Program-made: the position numbers and the translations under genes | Shown: positions 36,096 through 43,982 of the stretch, piece after piece | How the letters are laid out: every line of letters starts with the position of its first letter | Numbering within the stretch: position 1 is the first letter of the stretch | The notes under the pieces: model-generated | The model's database searches: none | What the model was told of the DNA's origin: nothing | The model's input: only the letters and a program-made list of their open reading frames with translations | From: Pseudomonadota bacterium | GTDB lineage: Bacteria > Pseudomonadota > Gammaproteobacteria > Burkholderiales > JABEVD01 | Assembly: GCA_021848825.1 (NCBI GenBank) | Contig: JAJZTQ010000004.1 | Span: forward strand, 1-45,936 | Reading direction: 5' to 3' | Length of the DNA: 45,936 bases

Positions 36096-36817
36096 TGGAT
36101 ACGGCAGACCATATTCTGATCGTTGACGATGACAGGGAAATCCGCGGCCTGCTGGGGGATTATCTTCAGAAAAACGGATTCAGGGTGACGGCGGTTGCAG
36201 ATGGGCGCGCCATGCAGGCGGCGCTCGATGCAGACAATGTTTCCCTCATCGTGCTCGACCTGATGCTGCCCGGCGAAGATGGCCTGGTGATCTGCCGGAA
36301 CATCCGGGCGAAATCGGAGATCCCGGTTCTGATGCTCACGGCGAAAGGGGACGACATGGACAGGATAGTCGGGCTCGAGATGGGCGCAGACGACTATCTC
36401 TCGAAACCCTTCAATCCGAGGGAGCTTCTCGCCAGGATCAAGAGCATACTGCGCAGGGCAAAATCCTTGCCCGATTCGGTGAAACCTGAGGAAGCGAGCA
36501 TCGTCAGGTTTTCGGGCTGGAGACTCGACACCCTTTCAAGGCAGTTGACCTCGCCCGAAGGCGTGGCCGTTCCATTGAGCGGCGCGGAATACAGGCTGCT
36601 CAGGGTCTTCGTCGATCACGGCAACAGGGTATTGAGCCGGGACCAGCTGATGGACATGTGCAGGGGAAGGGAAATGTTTCCTTTCGACAGGAGCATCGAT
36701 GTCCAGGTGAGCCGCCTGAGGCAGCGGCTTCATGACGACGCGAAGGAGCCTCTTCTGATCAAGACGATAAGGGGGGAGGGCTACATGCTCGCCGCCAAGG
36801 TGGAATTCGAGAAATGA
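36092..36817 (+). CDS. OmpR-family response regulator
   Basis: The regulator has 241 residues. Its receiver domain has the acidic cluster DDD (12-14), phospho-acceptor Asp56 (IVLDLMLPGEDG), LTAKGDD and the KPF switch. The OmpR winged helix ends LIKTIRGEGYMLAAKV. It resembles true OmpR (segments such as GLEMGADDYLSKPFNPREL, in part) more than the QseB type found elsewhere in this window. It is coupled to the SDR upstream and to the kinase downstream, both by 4-nt overlaps. ATG 36095 is an alternative start. Confidence 0.94.
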   Translation: MMDTADHILIVDDDREIRGLLGDYLQKNGFRVTAVADGRAMQAALDADNVSLIVLDLMLPGEDGLVICRNIRAKSEIPVLMLTAKGDDMDRIVGLEMGADDYLSKPFNPRELLARIKSILRRAKSLPDSVKPEEASIVRFSGWRLDTLSRQLTSPEGVAVPLSGAEYRLLRVFVDHGNRVLSRDQLMDMCRGREMFPFDRSIDVQVSRLRQRLHDDAKEPLLIKTIRGEGYMLAAKVEFEK

Positions 36818-38130
36818 TGCCCAAGTCCCTGCTCGGCAGGATGGTCCTGATTCTGGCCGGGGGGCTGATGATAGGGCAGATGCTGAGCGCTGCGATCCAG
36901 GTCACGGAACGCGAAAAATCCCTTTCGATCATCATATGGAATCAGGCCGCGCAGGGCATAGCGGCGTATGTCCGCCTGCTCAATGCGACTGAACCTTCCG
37001 CCAGAAAGAGGGCTGCGGAACTATTGAGCGGCCCGCCGCTTTTCCTGGCGGTAGACGGGAGGCTCGACCAGGCTCCCATGGAAGGGGAGGATGCGGCAAG
37101 ATTGAAGGCCCTGCTTCAGCAATATCTGGGGAAGGACAGGCCCGTCCGGCTCTATCTTTCCGCACAAAAGGCGCCTTTTTACTGGCCCGAACATGCCTCC
37201 TTCGGTCTCGAGACCCGGCTCGACGACGGACAGCGTGTCGCCTTCAGCTACCGCAGGCAGGTAGGCCACCTGCTTCCGCAAAGGCTGCTCATCAATCTGG
37301 TGATCCTATTTCTGGCCATTCTCGTTCTTTCCCTGATCGCCGTGCACTGGGTGACCCATCCCCTCGATCTCCTCGCCAGGGCGGCCGACGAACTCGGCAA
37401 GAACATACACCGCGCTCCTCTCGAGGAAAAGGGGTCGGTGGAAATGAAGCGGGCGGCCCGCGCGTTCAACACGATGCAGAAAAGGCTGCTCGAATATCTC
37501 GAGTCGAGGGCGAGGATCCATGCCGCCATGTCCCACGATCTGAAAACGCCTATCACCAGGATGACGCTGAGAGCCGAACTGCTCGAAGATCCTGAACTCA
37601 AGGTCAAGTTCCTGAAGGATCTGGAAGAGATGGACAACATGGTGACGATGAGCCTGAACCTGATGCGGGGCATGGGCAACGGCGAGCCCACACAGACGGT
37701 GGACATTTCGGCGCTGCTCGAGAGCATCCAGGAGGATCAGATGGAAACGGGCGGCGAAATGGAGATCCGTCAGTCAGGAGAGATCCGTTATTCGGGCAAA
37801 CCCCAGGCATTGAAGCGCGCCATCGTCAATCTCGTCGAAAATGCGATCAAGTACGGACAAAGGGCTGTTGTTTCCGTCGAGGACAGCCCCGAGGAACTCA
37901 GGATAAAGGTAAGGGACGAGGGGGCGGGCGTGCCGGAAGACAAGCTCGCGCTGCTCACGGAACCCTTCTACAGGCTGGAAACTTCGCGCAGCAGGGATAC
38001 CGGCGGCACCGGGCTCGGACTTGCAATTTCCAAGGCGATCGCGGAAATCCACGGCGGAAGCCTTGTGCTTTCGAATCACCCCGACGGCGGCCTGGAAGTC
38101 GCCCTTTCGCTTCCAAGAACCGGCTCCTGA
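36814..38130 (+). CDS. EnvZ-like sensor histidine kinase
   Basis: The kinase has 438 residues. Membrane helices lie at about 9-28 and 158-178, flanking a periplasmic domain of about 130 residues. HAMP comes next, then phospho-accepting His241 in AAMSHDLKTPITRM, an EnvZ-type H box, then HATPase with NLVENAIKYG, DEGAGVPED and GGTGLGLAIS. It forms the cognate pair with the OmpR-type regulator. ATG 36817 is an equally good start. No T-rich terminator follows; a 7-bp inverted repeat (38148-38154/38170-38176) overlaps the next promoter. Confidence 0.93.
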   Translation: MMPKSLLGRMVLILAGGLMIGQMLSAAIQVTEREKSLSIIIWNQAAQGIAAYVRLLNATEPSARKRAAELLSGPPLFLAVDGRLDQAPMEGEDAARLKALLQQYLGKDRPVRLYLSAQKAPFYWPEHASFGLETRLDDGQRVAFSYRRQVGHLLPQRLLINLVILFLAILVLSLIAVHWVTHPLDLLARAADELGKNIHRAPLEEKGSVEMKRAARAFNTMQKRLLEYLESRARIHAAMSHDLKTPITRMTLRAELLEDPELKVKFLKDLEEMDNMVTMSLNLMRGMGNGEPTQTVDISALLESIQEDQMETGGEMEIRQSGEIRYSGKPQALKRAIVNLVENAIKYGQRAVVSVEDSPEELRIKVRDEGAGVPEDKLALLTEPFYRLETSRSRDTGGTGLGLAISKAIAEIHGGSLVLSNHPDGGLEVALSLPRTGS

Positions 38131-38157
38131 AGGCCTGCTTCGCTGTCCTGGCGGGTT

Positions 38158-38186
38158 TTGACTGAGGGTCCGCCAGAAGCTATAAA
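38158..38186 (+). promoter_or_regulatory. Strong sigma-70 promoter of the HD-GYP gene, wrapped by an inverted repeat
   Basis: TTGACT (38158-38163), 17-nt spacer, TATAAA (38181-38186); each hexamer matches five of six consensus bases. The predicted start is about 38193, 21 nt before ATG 38214. CTGGCGG (38148-38154) and CCGCCAG (38170-38176) form a perfect inverted repeat around the -35, so the site may also be an operator or the end hairpin of the upstream operon. Confidence 0.75.
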
Positions 38187-38213
38187 TAAAATTCGGCCTT
38201 CCCGGGAACCCCA

Positions 38214-38813
38214 ATGAACTGGCAGGAGACATACGACGCTTTTCATGAGGCGACAAGGGCGCTTGCCGCGGCCCTCGGCTATCGCGACCTGATGACCCGG
38301 CTGCATTCGGAACGCGTTCGCGGGCTTTGCAGCGAGATCGGCCGCCATTGCGACCTGGAGGAGGAAGAAATGGAGGCGCTTGGCCTCAGCGCCTCCTTTC
38401 ACGACATCGGCAAGATCGGGGTTCCGGACAACATTCTCTTCAAGCCTGCCAGGCTGGAAGAAGACGAAAGGAAGGTGATGCAGCGTCATGCCGAAATCGG
38501 CGAAAAAATCATGCTTGCCACCGAACTCGGCGGCTGCGAACTCGCCGCAACCCTGATCCGCCATCACCATGAACATTATGACGGGACCGGCTACCCGGAC
38601 GGCCTTCTCGGCGAGGCGATTCCGATCTGTTCCAGGATCATATCCATTGCCGACAGCTATGACGCCATGGCGGTCACCCGACCTTACCATCAGGCGAAGA
38701 AGCACGAAGAAATCATGGCCGTACTGACCGAGGAGACGGGGAAAAAACACGATCCGCGGCTCATGAGTGTCTTTCGCGAAATCATGGGAAGAAGCAGGTA
38801 CACGGTGGACTGA
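38214..38813 (+). CDS. Stand-alone HD-GYP c-di-GMP phosphodiesterase
   Basis: The protein has 199 residues and is almost only the HD-GYP domain. It has HSERVRGLC, the metal-binding HDIGKIGVPD, RHAEIGEKIM, HHHEHYDGTGYPDGLLG carrying the GYP triad, and IADSYDAM. All ligand positions expected of an active enzyme are present. It would hydrolyse c-di-GMP to pGpG or GMP. It lacks a receiver or sensor domain, so control is likely at transcription through its strong promoter. It converges on the kinase gene at 38832 with an 18-bp gap. Confidence 0.9.
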   Translation: MNWQETYDAFHEATRALAAALGYRDLMTRLHSERVRGLCSEIGRHCDLEEEEMEALGLSASFHDIGKIGVPDNILFKPARLEEDERKVMQRHAEIGEKIMLATELGGCELAATLIRHHHEHYDGTGYPDGLLGEAIPICSRIISIADSYDAMAVTRPYHQAKKHEEIMAVLTEETGKKHDPRLMSVFREIMGRSRYTVD

Positions 38814-38831
38814 AAAATGCGCCGGTTGCTT

Positions 38832-40073
38832 TCAAAGGCGGTAGCGGAAAATCAGCCCCGATCCCGCCCCGTTTTCCAGGCTGAGGCTTCCTCCCAGCCT
38901 TGCTGCGGCCTCCTTTGCGATGGCAAGCCCGAGCCCGCTTCCCTCCCCTTCGGTCCCCAGCACCCTGTAGAAAGGCATGAAAACCTTTTCCCTTTCCGAT
39001 TCCGGTATGCCTGGGCCGCTGTCGATCACCTCGATGGCATCCTCCCCGAGCCTCAAGGTCACTATTCCGCCTTCAGGCGTGTATTTCAGGGCATTGTCGA
39101 GCGCGTTCCTGATTATCAGCCTGAGGATTCGAGGCGCTCTTTCGAATTTCAGTCCGGAAGATTGTTCGAGCCCGAGATCTATCCGCTTTCCCTCTGCAAC
39201 GGAGAGATATTCTGCGATCAGTTCCCTGCACATTGCAGGGACATCGACAAGGGCGTCGCCGTCAGCCCCGGACCGGGTCCTGGCGAGATTCAGCAGCTGC
39301 TCCGTCAGCCTTTTTGCCCTTTCTATCCCCGCTTCCAGGGGGATGGCCCGTTCCCGCATCGATTCGATCGATTTCGCCTGCCTGAGATTTCCGGCCTGGA
39401 GCGAAAGCGCGGCAAGGGGGCTGCGGAGCTCGTGGGCGGCGTCCGCTATGAAGCGGCGCTGCTGATCCATGAGTTCGCTGACCCTCGTGAAAAGCCGGTT
39501 GATGGCCTGGACGAATGGCACGATTTCTTCCGGGAGATCATGCGTTTCGATCTGGCTCGGACTGTCCCGGCTTTCGAGATTCGCTGCCAGGCGCCTGACG
39601 GGACCCAGTTCCGCCCTGACTATCCGCGTGATGAGCCAGGCGAGCAGGGGAAGCAGGAGGAGCAGGGGGACGAGGGTTCTGAGCGCGCTGTTGAAGGCGA
39701 TTTCGTCTCTCGCATCGGTCAGCTGGGCGACGACTGTTCTCCCGTTCTTCCCTGTCCTGACGTAAAGCCTGAAGCGCCCTTCCCTGGTCTCGACCGTATG
39801 AAATCCGGTCGGGAGATTTTCGGCAAGCCATTGCGGTCTCCTGTCGGAGGGAAAATGGAATACGACGAATCGCGATTCGGGGTCCTTCAGCATCCCGCCA
39901 TCTGCGGAATTGGGCCGCGTCGACACGATCGCCAGTTGCTTCAGCATGTCGTCCTGGAAGTCTCTCGCTTCGGAATAGGAGAGCAGGAAGGAGGCGATCG
40001 CAGCGAAGAAGCCGGTAACCAGGATGGCGATCGAAAGCATCAGCGAAAGATGCCGCTGCAGAGAGCCTCTCAT
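38832..40073 (-). CDS. Sensor histidine kinase, QseC/PmrB type
   Basis: The kinase has 413 residues from ATG 40073. That start overlaps the regulator stop as ATGA; the longer frame to 40094 would overlap it by 25 nt. Helices lie at about 10-32 and 132-150, with a short periplasmic domain between. Phospho-accepting His214 sits in ADAAHELRSPLAAL; N box NALDNALKYT and GEGSGLGLAIAKE form the ATPase. It is last in a PaiB-regulator-kinase operon. Confidence 0.93.
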   Translation of the reverse strand: MRGSLQRHLSLMLSIAILVTGFFAAIASFLLSYSEARDFQDDMLKQLAIVSTRPNSADGGMLKDPESRFVVFHFPSDRRPQWLAENLPTGFHTVETREGRFRLYVRTGKNGRTVVAQLTDARDEIAFNSALRTLVPLLLLLPLLAWLITRIVRAELGPVRRLAANLESRDSPSQIETHDLPEEIVPFVQAINRLFTRVSELMDQQRRFIADAAHELRSPLAALSLQAGNLRQAKSIESMRERAIPLEAGIERAKRLTEQLLNLARTRSGADGDALVDVPAMCRELIAEYLSVAEGKRIDLGLEQSSGLKFERAPRILRLIIRNALDNALKYTPEGGIVTLRLGEDAIEVIDSGPGIPESEREKVFMPFYRVLGTEGEGSGLGLAIAKEAAARLGGSLSLENGAGSGLIFRYRL

Positions 40074-40732
40074 GCCGGTTTTTCCACCATCCATCCCGCG
40101 CCGCGCACGTTCTTCACGACATCCTGCCCGAGTTTCCTGCGGACGCTGTGGATGAGGAAATCGATCGCATTGCTTTCCACTTCCTCGTTCCAGCCATAGA
40201 TGCGCTCCTCGAGTTCGGTCCTGGCGAGGATCACTCCCGGCTTGAGAAGGAAGGCATGGAGCAGGGAGAATTCCCGGGCGCTCAGGATCGCGCTGATTTC
40301 ACCGCACCTCGCCTCCCTCGTGGCGGGATCCAGGCTCACTATCCCGTTGGTGAGGACCGGGGAAGCCTGGCCGCCGTGGCGCCTGATCACTGCGCGAAGT
40401 CTGGCAAGGAGTTCATTGACGTCGAAGGGCTTGACGATATAGTCGTCCGCCCCCAGATCGAGCCCCTTTATCCTTTCGTCGATTTCGTCTCTCGCGGTGA
40501 TGACGATGACGGGCAACCTGCTCTTTCTTCCTCTGAGGCGGCGCAGCACTTCCAGGCCATCCATTTTTGGAAGACCCAGGTCGAGCAGCAGCGCCTGATG
40601 CTCTTCTCCTTCCAGAATGCCGCTCGCCATGGCGCCGTCTCTGACCCAGTCAACGGCATAGGCGGCATCCTTCAGCGCAACCGATACCGCTTCGGCTATC
40701 ATGGCATCGTCTTCGGCGAGAAGGATGCGCAT
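40070..40732 (-). CDS. QseB/PmrA-type response regulator
   Basis: The regulator has 220 residues. The receiver domain starts MRILLAEDD, with Asp51 in LLLDLGLPKMDG and ITARDEI/VKPFD switch residues. The winged helix ends VKNVRGAGWMVEKPA. The frame is open far upstream to 41374, but that part is antisense-like, basic sequence overlapping the PaiB gene. MRILLAEDD is the family start and lies 2 nt after the PaiB stop. Confidence 0.94.
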   Translation of the reverse strand: MRILLAEDDAMIAEAVSVALKDAAYAVDWVRDGAMASGILEGEEHQALLLDLGLPKMDGLEVLRRLRGRKSRLPVIVITARDEIDERIKGLDLGADDYIVKPFDVNELLARLRAVIRRHGGQASPVLTNGIVSLDPATREARCGEISAILSAREFSLLHAFLLKPGVILARTELEERIYGWNEEVESNAIDFLIHSVRRKLGQDVVKNVRGAGWMVEKPA

Positions 40733-40734
40733 CT

Positions 40735-41325
40735 TCAATCCGCGATCATGAGCCTGGATACTTCCGGCGCACGCACGGAAAGCGCTTCCGCCACACGTCG
40801 CCTGTCCTCGATAGAGCGGTTCTGGCTGAGCTTGAATTTTGCCCTGATCTCCGTGATTTCGATCTCGAAGCCCGAGATCATGCCGAAGAGCTTCTTCCGT
40901 CGTTCTTCTTCCAGGACCGGCTGCCATGGATTTTCCATGCCGGATTCGTGCATGCTCGTCATTCGTTCGAGGAGCGCCTCCAGCGCTTCTTCCCCTATCA
41001 GTCTCGCCTTTCCCTTCACGTGGACAACGGCGTAATTCCAGGTCGGCACGCCGGGGGAGCCGTACCAGGATGGGGAGACATAGGCATGAGGTCCCTGGAA
41101 TACGGCAAGCAGTTCCTTTCCGAAATGCTGCAGCTGCGGATTCGCCCTGGCCAGATGGCCGAGCAGTCTTCCCTTTTTTCCTGATTCCTGCTCGAAAAGG
41201 AAAGGGATATGGCTGACGAACGGCTCGCCATCGGCGATGCTGACGAGCATGCCGAAAGGGTGCCCGGTCAATAGGGAGTTGATGCGACCGGGATCGGTTT
41301 CCTCGAACTGTTCTGGAAGATACAT
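40735..41325 (-). CDS. PaiB-family FMN-binding protein
   Basis: The product has 196 residues. It starts MYLPEQFEETD and carries FQGPHAYVSPSWY and PTWNYAVVHVKG, hallmarks of the PaiB/FMN-binding split-barrel family named after a Bacillus sporulation and protease regulator. In proteobacteria the role is unclear; flavin or heme-related binding is plausible. AAGGAGG lies 6 nt before ATG 41325. It leads an operon with the QseB/QseC-like pair only 2 nt downstream, an unusual partnership. Confidence 0.9.
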   Translation of the reverse strand: MYLPEQFEETDPGRINSLLTGHPFGMLVSIADGEPFVSHIPFLFEQESGKKGRLLGHLARANPQLQHFGKELLAVFQGPHAYVSPSWYGSPGVPTWNYAVVHVKGKARLIGEEALEALLERMTSMHESGMENPWQPVLEEERRKKLFGMISGFEIEITEIRAKFKLSQNRSIEDRRRVAEALSVRAPEVSRLMIAD

Positions 41326-41387
41326 TCAGCCTCCTTCTCGTTTTCGGCAATGATATGCCTTGATGCGGCATCATGCCAGACCAGGCG

Positions 41388-41396
41388 TGCTAGAAT
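41388..41396 (+). promoter_or_regulatory. Extended -10 promoter implying a leaderless transcript
   Basis: TGC-TAGAAT, an extended -10 (TGnTATAAT with one mismatch). Initiation 7 nt downstream would fall on A of ATG 41403. No Shine-Dalgarno lies between this element and the start codon. No usable -35 is present at 16-18 nt. Confidence 0.4.
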
Positions 41397-41402
41397 GCGC
41401 GG

Positions 41403-41603
41403 ATGAAGGAAGTCATACTCGAATCCGTCCTGACCTGTCCGCATTGCGGGTTTTCGAAAAAGGAGGTCATGCCCACGGATGCATGCCTTTATTTCTACGA
41501 ATGCACGAATTGCAAGGCCATGCTGAAGCCCGAGCCGGGAGACTGCTGCGTTTTCTGCTCCTACGGCACGGTCAAGTGCCCGCCGATCCAGACCTGCTGC
41601 TGA
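41403..41603 (+). CDS. GDCCVxC-domain zinc-ribbon protein (66 aa)
   Basis: The sequence has cysteine pairs CPHCG and CTNCK, then the family signature GDCCVFCSYGTVKCPPIQ near the C-terminus, ending in CC. The family is annotated as GDCCVxC-domain (seleno)protein; in some members a selenocysteine occupies the motif, while here all positions are Cys codons. The first two pairs look like a zinc ribbon; the second motif may be redox-active or bind metal. The function is unknown. It stands alone between two minus-strand genes and may be translated from a leaderless mRNA. Confidence 0.88.
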   Translation: MKEVILESVLTCPHCGFSKKEVMPTDACLYFYECTNCKAMLKPEPGDCCVFCSYGTVKCPPIQTCC

Positions 41604-41632
41604 AGCCATTCGCCAGATATCGATGAAGACGC

Positions 41633-42478
41633 CTAGAAGGCGATCTTCATCATGGATATCCATTCGCGGCCAAGCGCGGTCGGGCTCGTTCCCTTCGGCT
41701 CCTGGTAGCCTAATCCCAGCGATATCTTTTCCCTTTCCATGATCCTGTAGTCGAATACGACCCCGTAGGTCATGAGAAGCTGGCTTTTTCCGTCGTAAGG
41801 CCCGTGTTTCCAGCGGGTATAGTTCACCTCGAATTCAGGCCAGAAATGACGGAAAATCCGGGCCTGGAGACCGGTGTTCCAGGTAACGGGTATTCCTGTT
41901 CCGGAAACGTTGTGATCGGGAATGCTGAATGAAACGAGGCTCTGGACGGCGATTTCCCGCTGCCTCGTTCCCCATCCTTTTCCTGCGGCGAGTATCGGCG
42001 TATAGATCGTGCTGCGGGAAGTGAATCCGGGGCTTCCGGTCGGGAGGCTCAGTCCCAGCGAGCCGCTGACGACATAGTTGCCGTTTTCCTCGTTTTCGGA
42101 AAAAAACCTGTATTTTCCGAGCACCGCCTCGTCGCCCCATCCGCTCGACGCGGATTTCGGCGTATCCTTCTCGATGTAGGCGGGAACCCCCACCTGAATC
42201 TGGAAATTTTCAGAGAGGATGAGCTCCAGCCCCTTGTTGCTGCCGAAATTCCTGACCTGGGAGCCGTTCCCGAAATATTGCGTGGTGTAATGGTAGCGGA
42301 AACCCTGCGTGAGCCCGGTGGAAGCGACGCCCAGCATGGAGGCCCAATGAGGCTGCTGATCCTGGGTCTGCGAAGCCATTTCCAGCCAGGCCGATTGATC
42401 CGAAGCGAAAAGGCTTTTCGAGGAACACAGCATGGCGGCGAACAAGATCGTTATTCGGCATGTTGAAAGCCTGCCCAT
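41633..42478 (-). CDS. Outer-membrane beta-barrel protein, phenol-degradation MetA/transporter-like
   Basis: The product has 281 residues. A signal peptide ends near residue 25 (SSKSLFA), then alternating amphipathic strands with aromatic girdles follow (FRYHYTTQYFG, YVVSGSLGLSLPTGSPGF), and the C-terminal residue is Phe as in many outer-membrane proteins. It resembles the PF13557-type family found near hydrocarbon and phenol genes, but the family is broadly distributed and no catabolic gene is nearby. An OmpR/PmrA-like box lies about 55-70 bp upstream of its start. Confidence 0.75.
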   Translation of the reverse strand: MGRLSTCRITILFAAMLCSSKSLFASDQSAWLEMASQTQDQQPHWASMLGVASTGLTQGFRYHYTTQYFGNGSQVRNFGSNKGLELILSENFQIQVGVPAYIEKDTPKSASSGWGDEAVLGKYRFFSENEENGNYVVSGSLGLSLPTGSPGFTSRSTIYTPILAAGKGWGTRQREIAVQSLVSFSIPDHNVSGTGIPVTWNTGLQARIFRHFWPEFEVNYTRWKHGPYDGKSQLLMTYGVVFDYRIMEREKISLGLGYQEPKGTSPTALGREWISMMKIAF

Positions 42479-42531
42479 CCGGCCCTTCGCTCTCGTTAAT
42501 TGACTGAATCCGCGAACTATTCCAGAACAGT

Positions 42532-42547
42532 CTTAGGAAAATCTTAA
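42532..42547 (+). promoter_or_regulatory. PmrA/QseB-like direct repeat upstream of the outer-membrane protein gene
   Basis: CTTAG-N6-CTTAA, an 11-bp direct repeat close to the CTTAA-N6-CTTAA sites of PmrA/QseB-family regulators. The gene it faces (start 42478, minus strand) encodes a surface protein. Two such regulators are encoded in this window (14801-15469 and 40070-40732). Confidence 0.4.
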
Positions 42548-42575
42548 ATGGAGCGCTTCCGGGCAGGAAGAAGGG

Positions 42576-43745
42576 TCAGATGCCCGCCAATCGGGAACCG
42601 TTCGTGATGCCTTTGAGCAGGTATTCCAGGAGTTCCCTGACGGGACGGATGGCGGAACCGAATGGAAGGCTTTCGGAACCCCGGAAGAAAAGCCCCTTCC
42701 TGATGTCCCCCTTCAGCGCGGCAGCGAGCTGGGCATCGATGCAGAACTGCCCGGTTTTCCCGTTGCCGTCGCGCAAACCGCAGTGCAGCAGACAGTTGAG
42801 ACCGGAAGCGCATCGCCCTCTGTCCGCCTTGGCGCATTCCTGAAGCTTCGCTTCCCTCTTCAGGTAGTTTCTGAGCCAGGGCGTGATCACGGCTCTCGCG
42901 GGCAATCCGGCCACGCTCATGAAGGTGACGATTTCCTCGGGCTTCGCTTCCGCAAGCACCCTCTTGAAATCCGGATGCGCATCGCCTTCGAGCGTCACGG
43001 CGAAAGGGGTGCCGATCTGGACGGCAGATGCGCCCATGTCGAGCAGCGCCCTGATCTTCTCGTGGCTATTGATGCCCCCTGCCGGGATGAGGGGAATGGG
43101 TCCGATTCCGAGTTCCTCGAAAGATTGCCTTGTTTCGGTTATCGCCCTTTCGAAATCGAAGCGCGGATCGGCGATTTCCTCAGGCTTCGGCGCGCCGAGG
43201 TGCCCCCCCGCATAGCGGGGATGCTCGATCACGATGGCGTCCGGCAGCCTGTTCTTTCTCATCCATTTCCTCAATACGAGATTCACCCCTCTCGAATCGG
43301 AAAGGATGGGGATCAGCGCGACTTCTGGAAATTCTGCCGCGAGATCCGGGAGGTCGAGCGGGAGTCCCGCGCCCATGACGATCGCCTGGGCGCCGCTTTT
43401 GCACGCCTGCCTGACCAGTGCGGCATGCTCGGTGACGGCCTTCATGACGTTCACCGCCACCATTCCCCGCCCCTCCGCCATCTCCAGGGCGGAGCGGATT
43501 TCACGATCGAGCGCGATCAGGTTGGCTTCGTCGAGTTCCGCTTTGGAGGCGCTCTTCTTCGCGAGATCGGGGTGGTGATGGCGAAGATCGATGCTGGCTA
43601 TGGTGCCCATCGCTCCCATCGACGCCACCGAACCTGCCAGGCGATGAGCGGAGACGCCGACGCCCATGCCACCCTGGACGATGGGGAGGAGGCTTCTCCC
43701 CTTGATGAGAAAACGGGGCAGGTCGCTATATATCATGTCGTTCAT
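42576..43745 (-). CDS. Nitronate monooxygenase-like FMN protein
   Basis: This is a TIM-barrel flavoprotein of the nitronate monooxygenase/2-nitropropane dioxygenase family: IVQGGMGVGVSAHRLAG at the start, AGGHLGAP and IPAGGINSHEKI for FMN phosphate binding, and VQIGTPFA. It has about 389 residues from ATG 43745. The frame is open to ATG 43793, but an FNR box and -10 place transcription start near 43758, inside that longer frame. A cysteine cluster near the C-terminus (CAKADRGRCASGLNCLLHC) is extra to the minimal fold and could bind a metal or Fe-S group. Substrate is uncertain; FabK-type enoyl reductases share the fold. Confidence 0.85.
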   Translation of the reverse strand: MNDMIYSDLPRFLIKGRSLLPIVQGGMGVGVSAHRLAGSVASMGAMGTIASIDLRHHHPDLAKKSASKAELDEANLIALDREIRSALEMAEGRGMVAVNVMKAVTEHAALVRQACKSGAQAIVMGAGLPLDLPDLAAEFPEVALIPILSDSRGVNLVLRKWMRKNRLPDAIVIEHPRYAGGHLGAPKPEEIADPRFDFERAITETRQSFEELGIGPIPLIPAGGINSHEKIRALLDMGASAVQIGTPFAVTLEGDAHPDFKRVLAEAKPEEIVTFMSVAGLPARAVITPWLRNYLKREAKLQECAKADRGRCASGLNCLLHCGLRDGNGKTGQFCIDAQLAAALKGDIRKGLFFRGSESLPFGSAIRPVRELLEYLLKGITNGSRLAGI

Positions 43746-43764
43746 CACCATATGCTGATGAAGC

Positions 43765-43806
43765 AGAATAGACCCGTTCGAAGCGCCTTTCATTGATTTA
43801 GATCAA
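43765..43806 (-). promoter_or_regulatory. FNR/ANR-type class II promoter of the nitronate monooxygenase-like gene
   Basis: A perfect FNR box (TTGAT-N4-ATCAA) lies at 43793-43806. On the minus strand a -10-like TATTCT follows at 43770-43765, predicting initiation near 43758. The box centre is then about -41.5, exactly the class II activator position. This indicates anaerobic activation by an FNR/ANR homologue and argues against the ATG at 43793. Confidence 0.65.
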
Positions 43807-43871
43807 GCAGAGAGCTTGTCATCCCGGCTCGCCCCGCGACTAGCGGTCTTGCCTGAAGCGGGCGATGGTGT

Positions 43872-43982
43872 TCAGCGATCGATCGGCATGCCGCCATGCT
43901 GAATCGAATCGAGCGGGCTCTTCACGCCTTTTCCGCCCCGGCTCAAGACATGGGTGTAGATCATGGTGGTCGAGACATCTTT
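43872..43982 (-). pseudogene. C-terminal fragment of an integron-type tyrosine integrase
   Basis: The minus strand reads [19 protein letters not shown], then [12 protein letters not shown] and a TGA at 43874-43872. This is the end of IntI/XerC-like integrases, including the catalytic tyrosine of the MIYTHV motif and the GG-G-V-SPLD tail typical of integron integrases. Only about 36 codons remain. Going upstream in the gene, similarity stops abruptly at about 43982, where a racemase frame begins on the opposite strand. It is clearly a truncated remnant without a start. No other part of an integrase is seen in the window. Confidence 0.75.

Noticed and set aside
38817-40199. 460-aa plus-strand frame opposite the QseC-like kinase
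   Set aside because: Low-complexity, Pro/Arg/Glu-rich translation spanning two real minus-strand genes.
40733-41374. Long N-terminal extension of the QseB-like regulator
   Set aside because: It overlaps the PaiB gene out of frame; the regulator family begins at MRILLAEDD.
43746-43793. Upstream start (ATG 43793) for the nitronate monooxygenase-like gene
   Set aside because: It overlaps the FNR box and would lie upstream of the predicted transcription start; there is no ribosome site.
43896-43982. N-terminal part of the plus-strand racemase frame
   Set aside because: It is antisense to the integrase fragment and does not resemble racemases.
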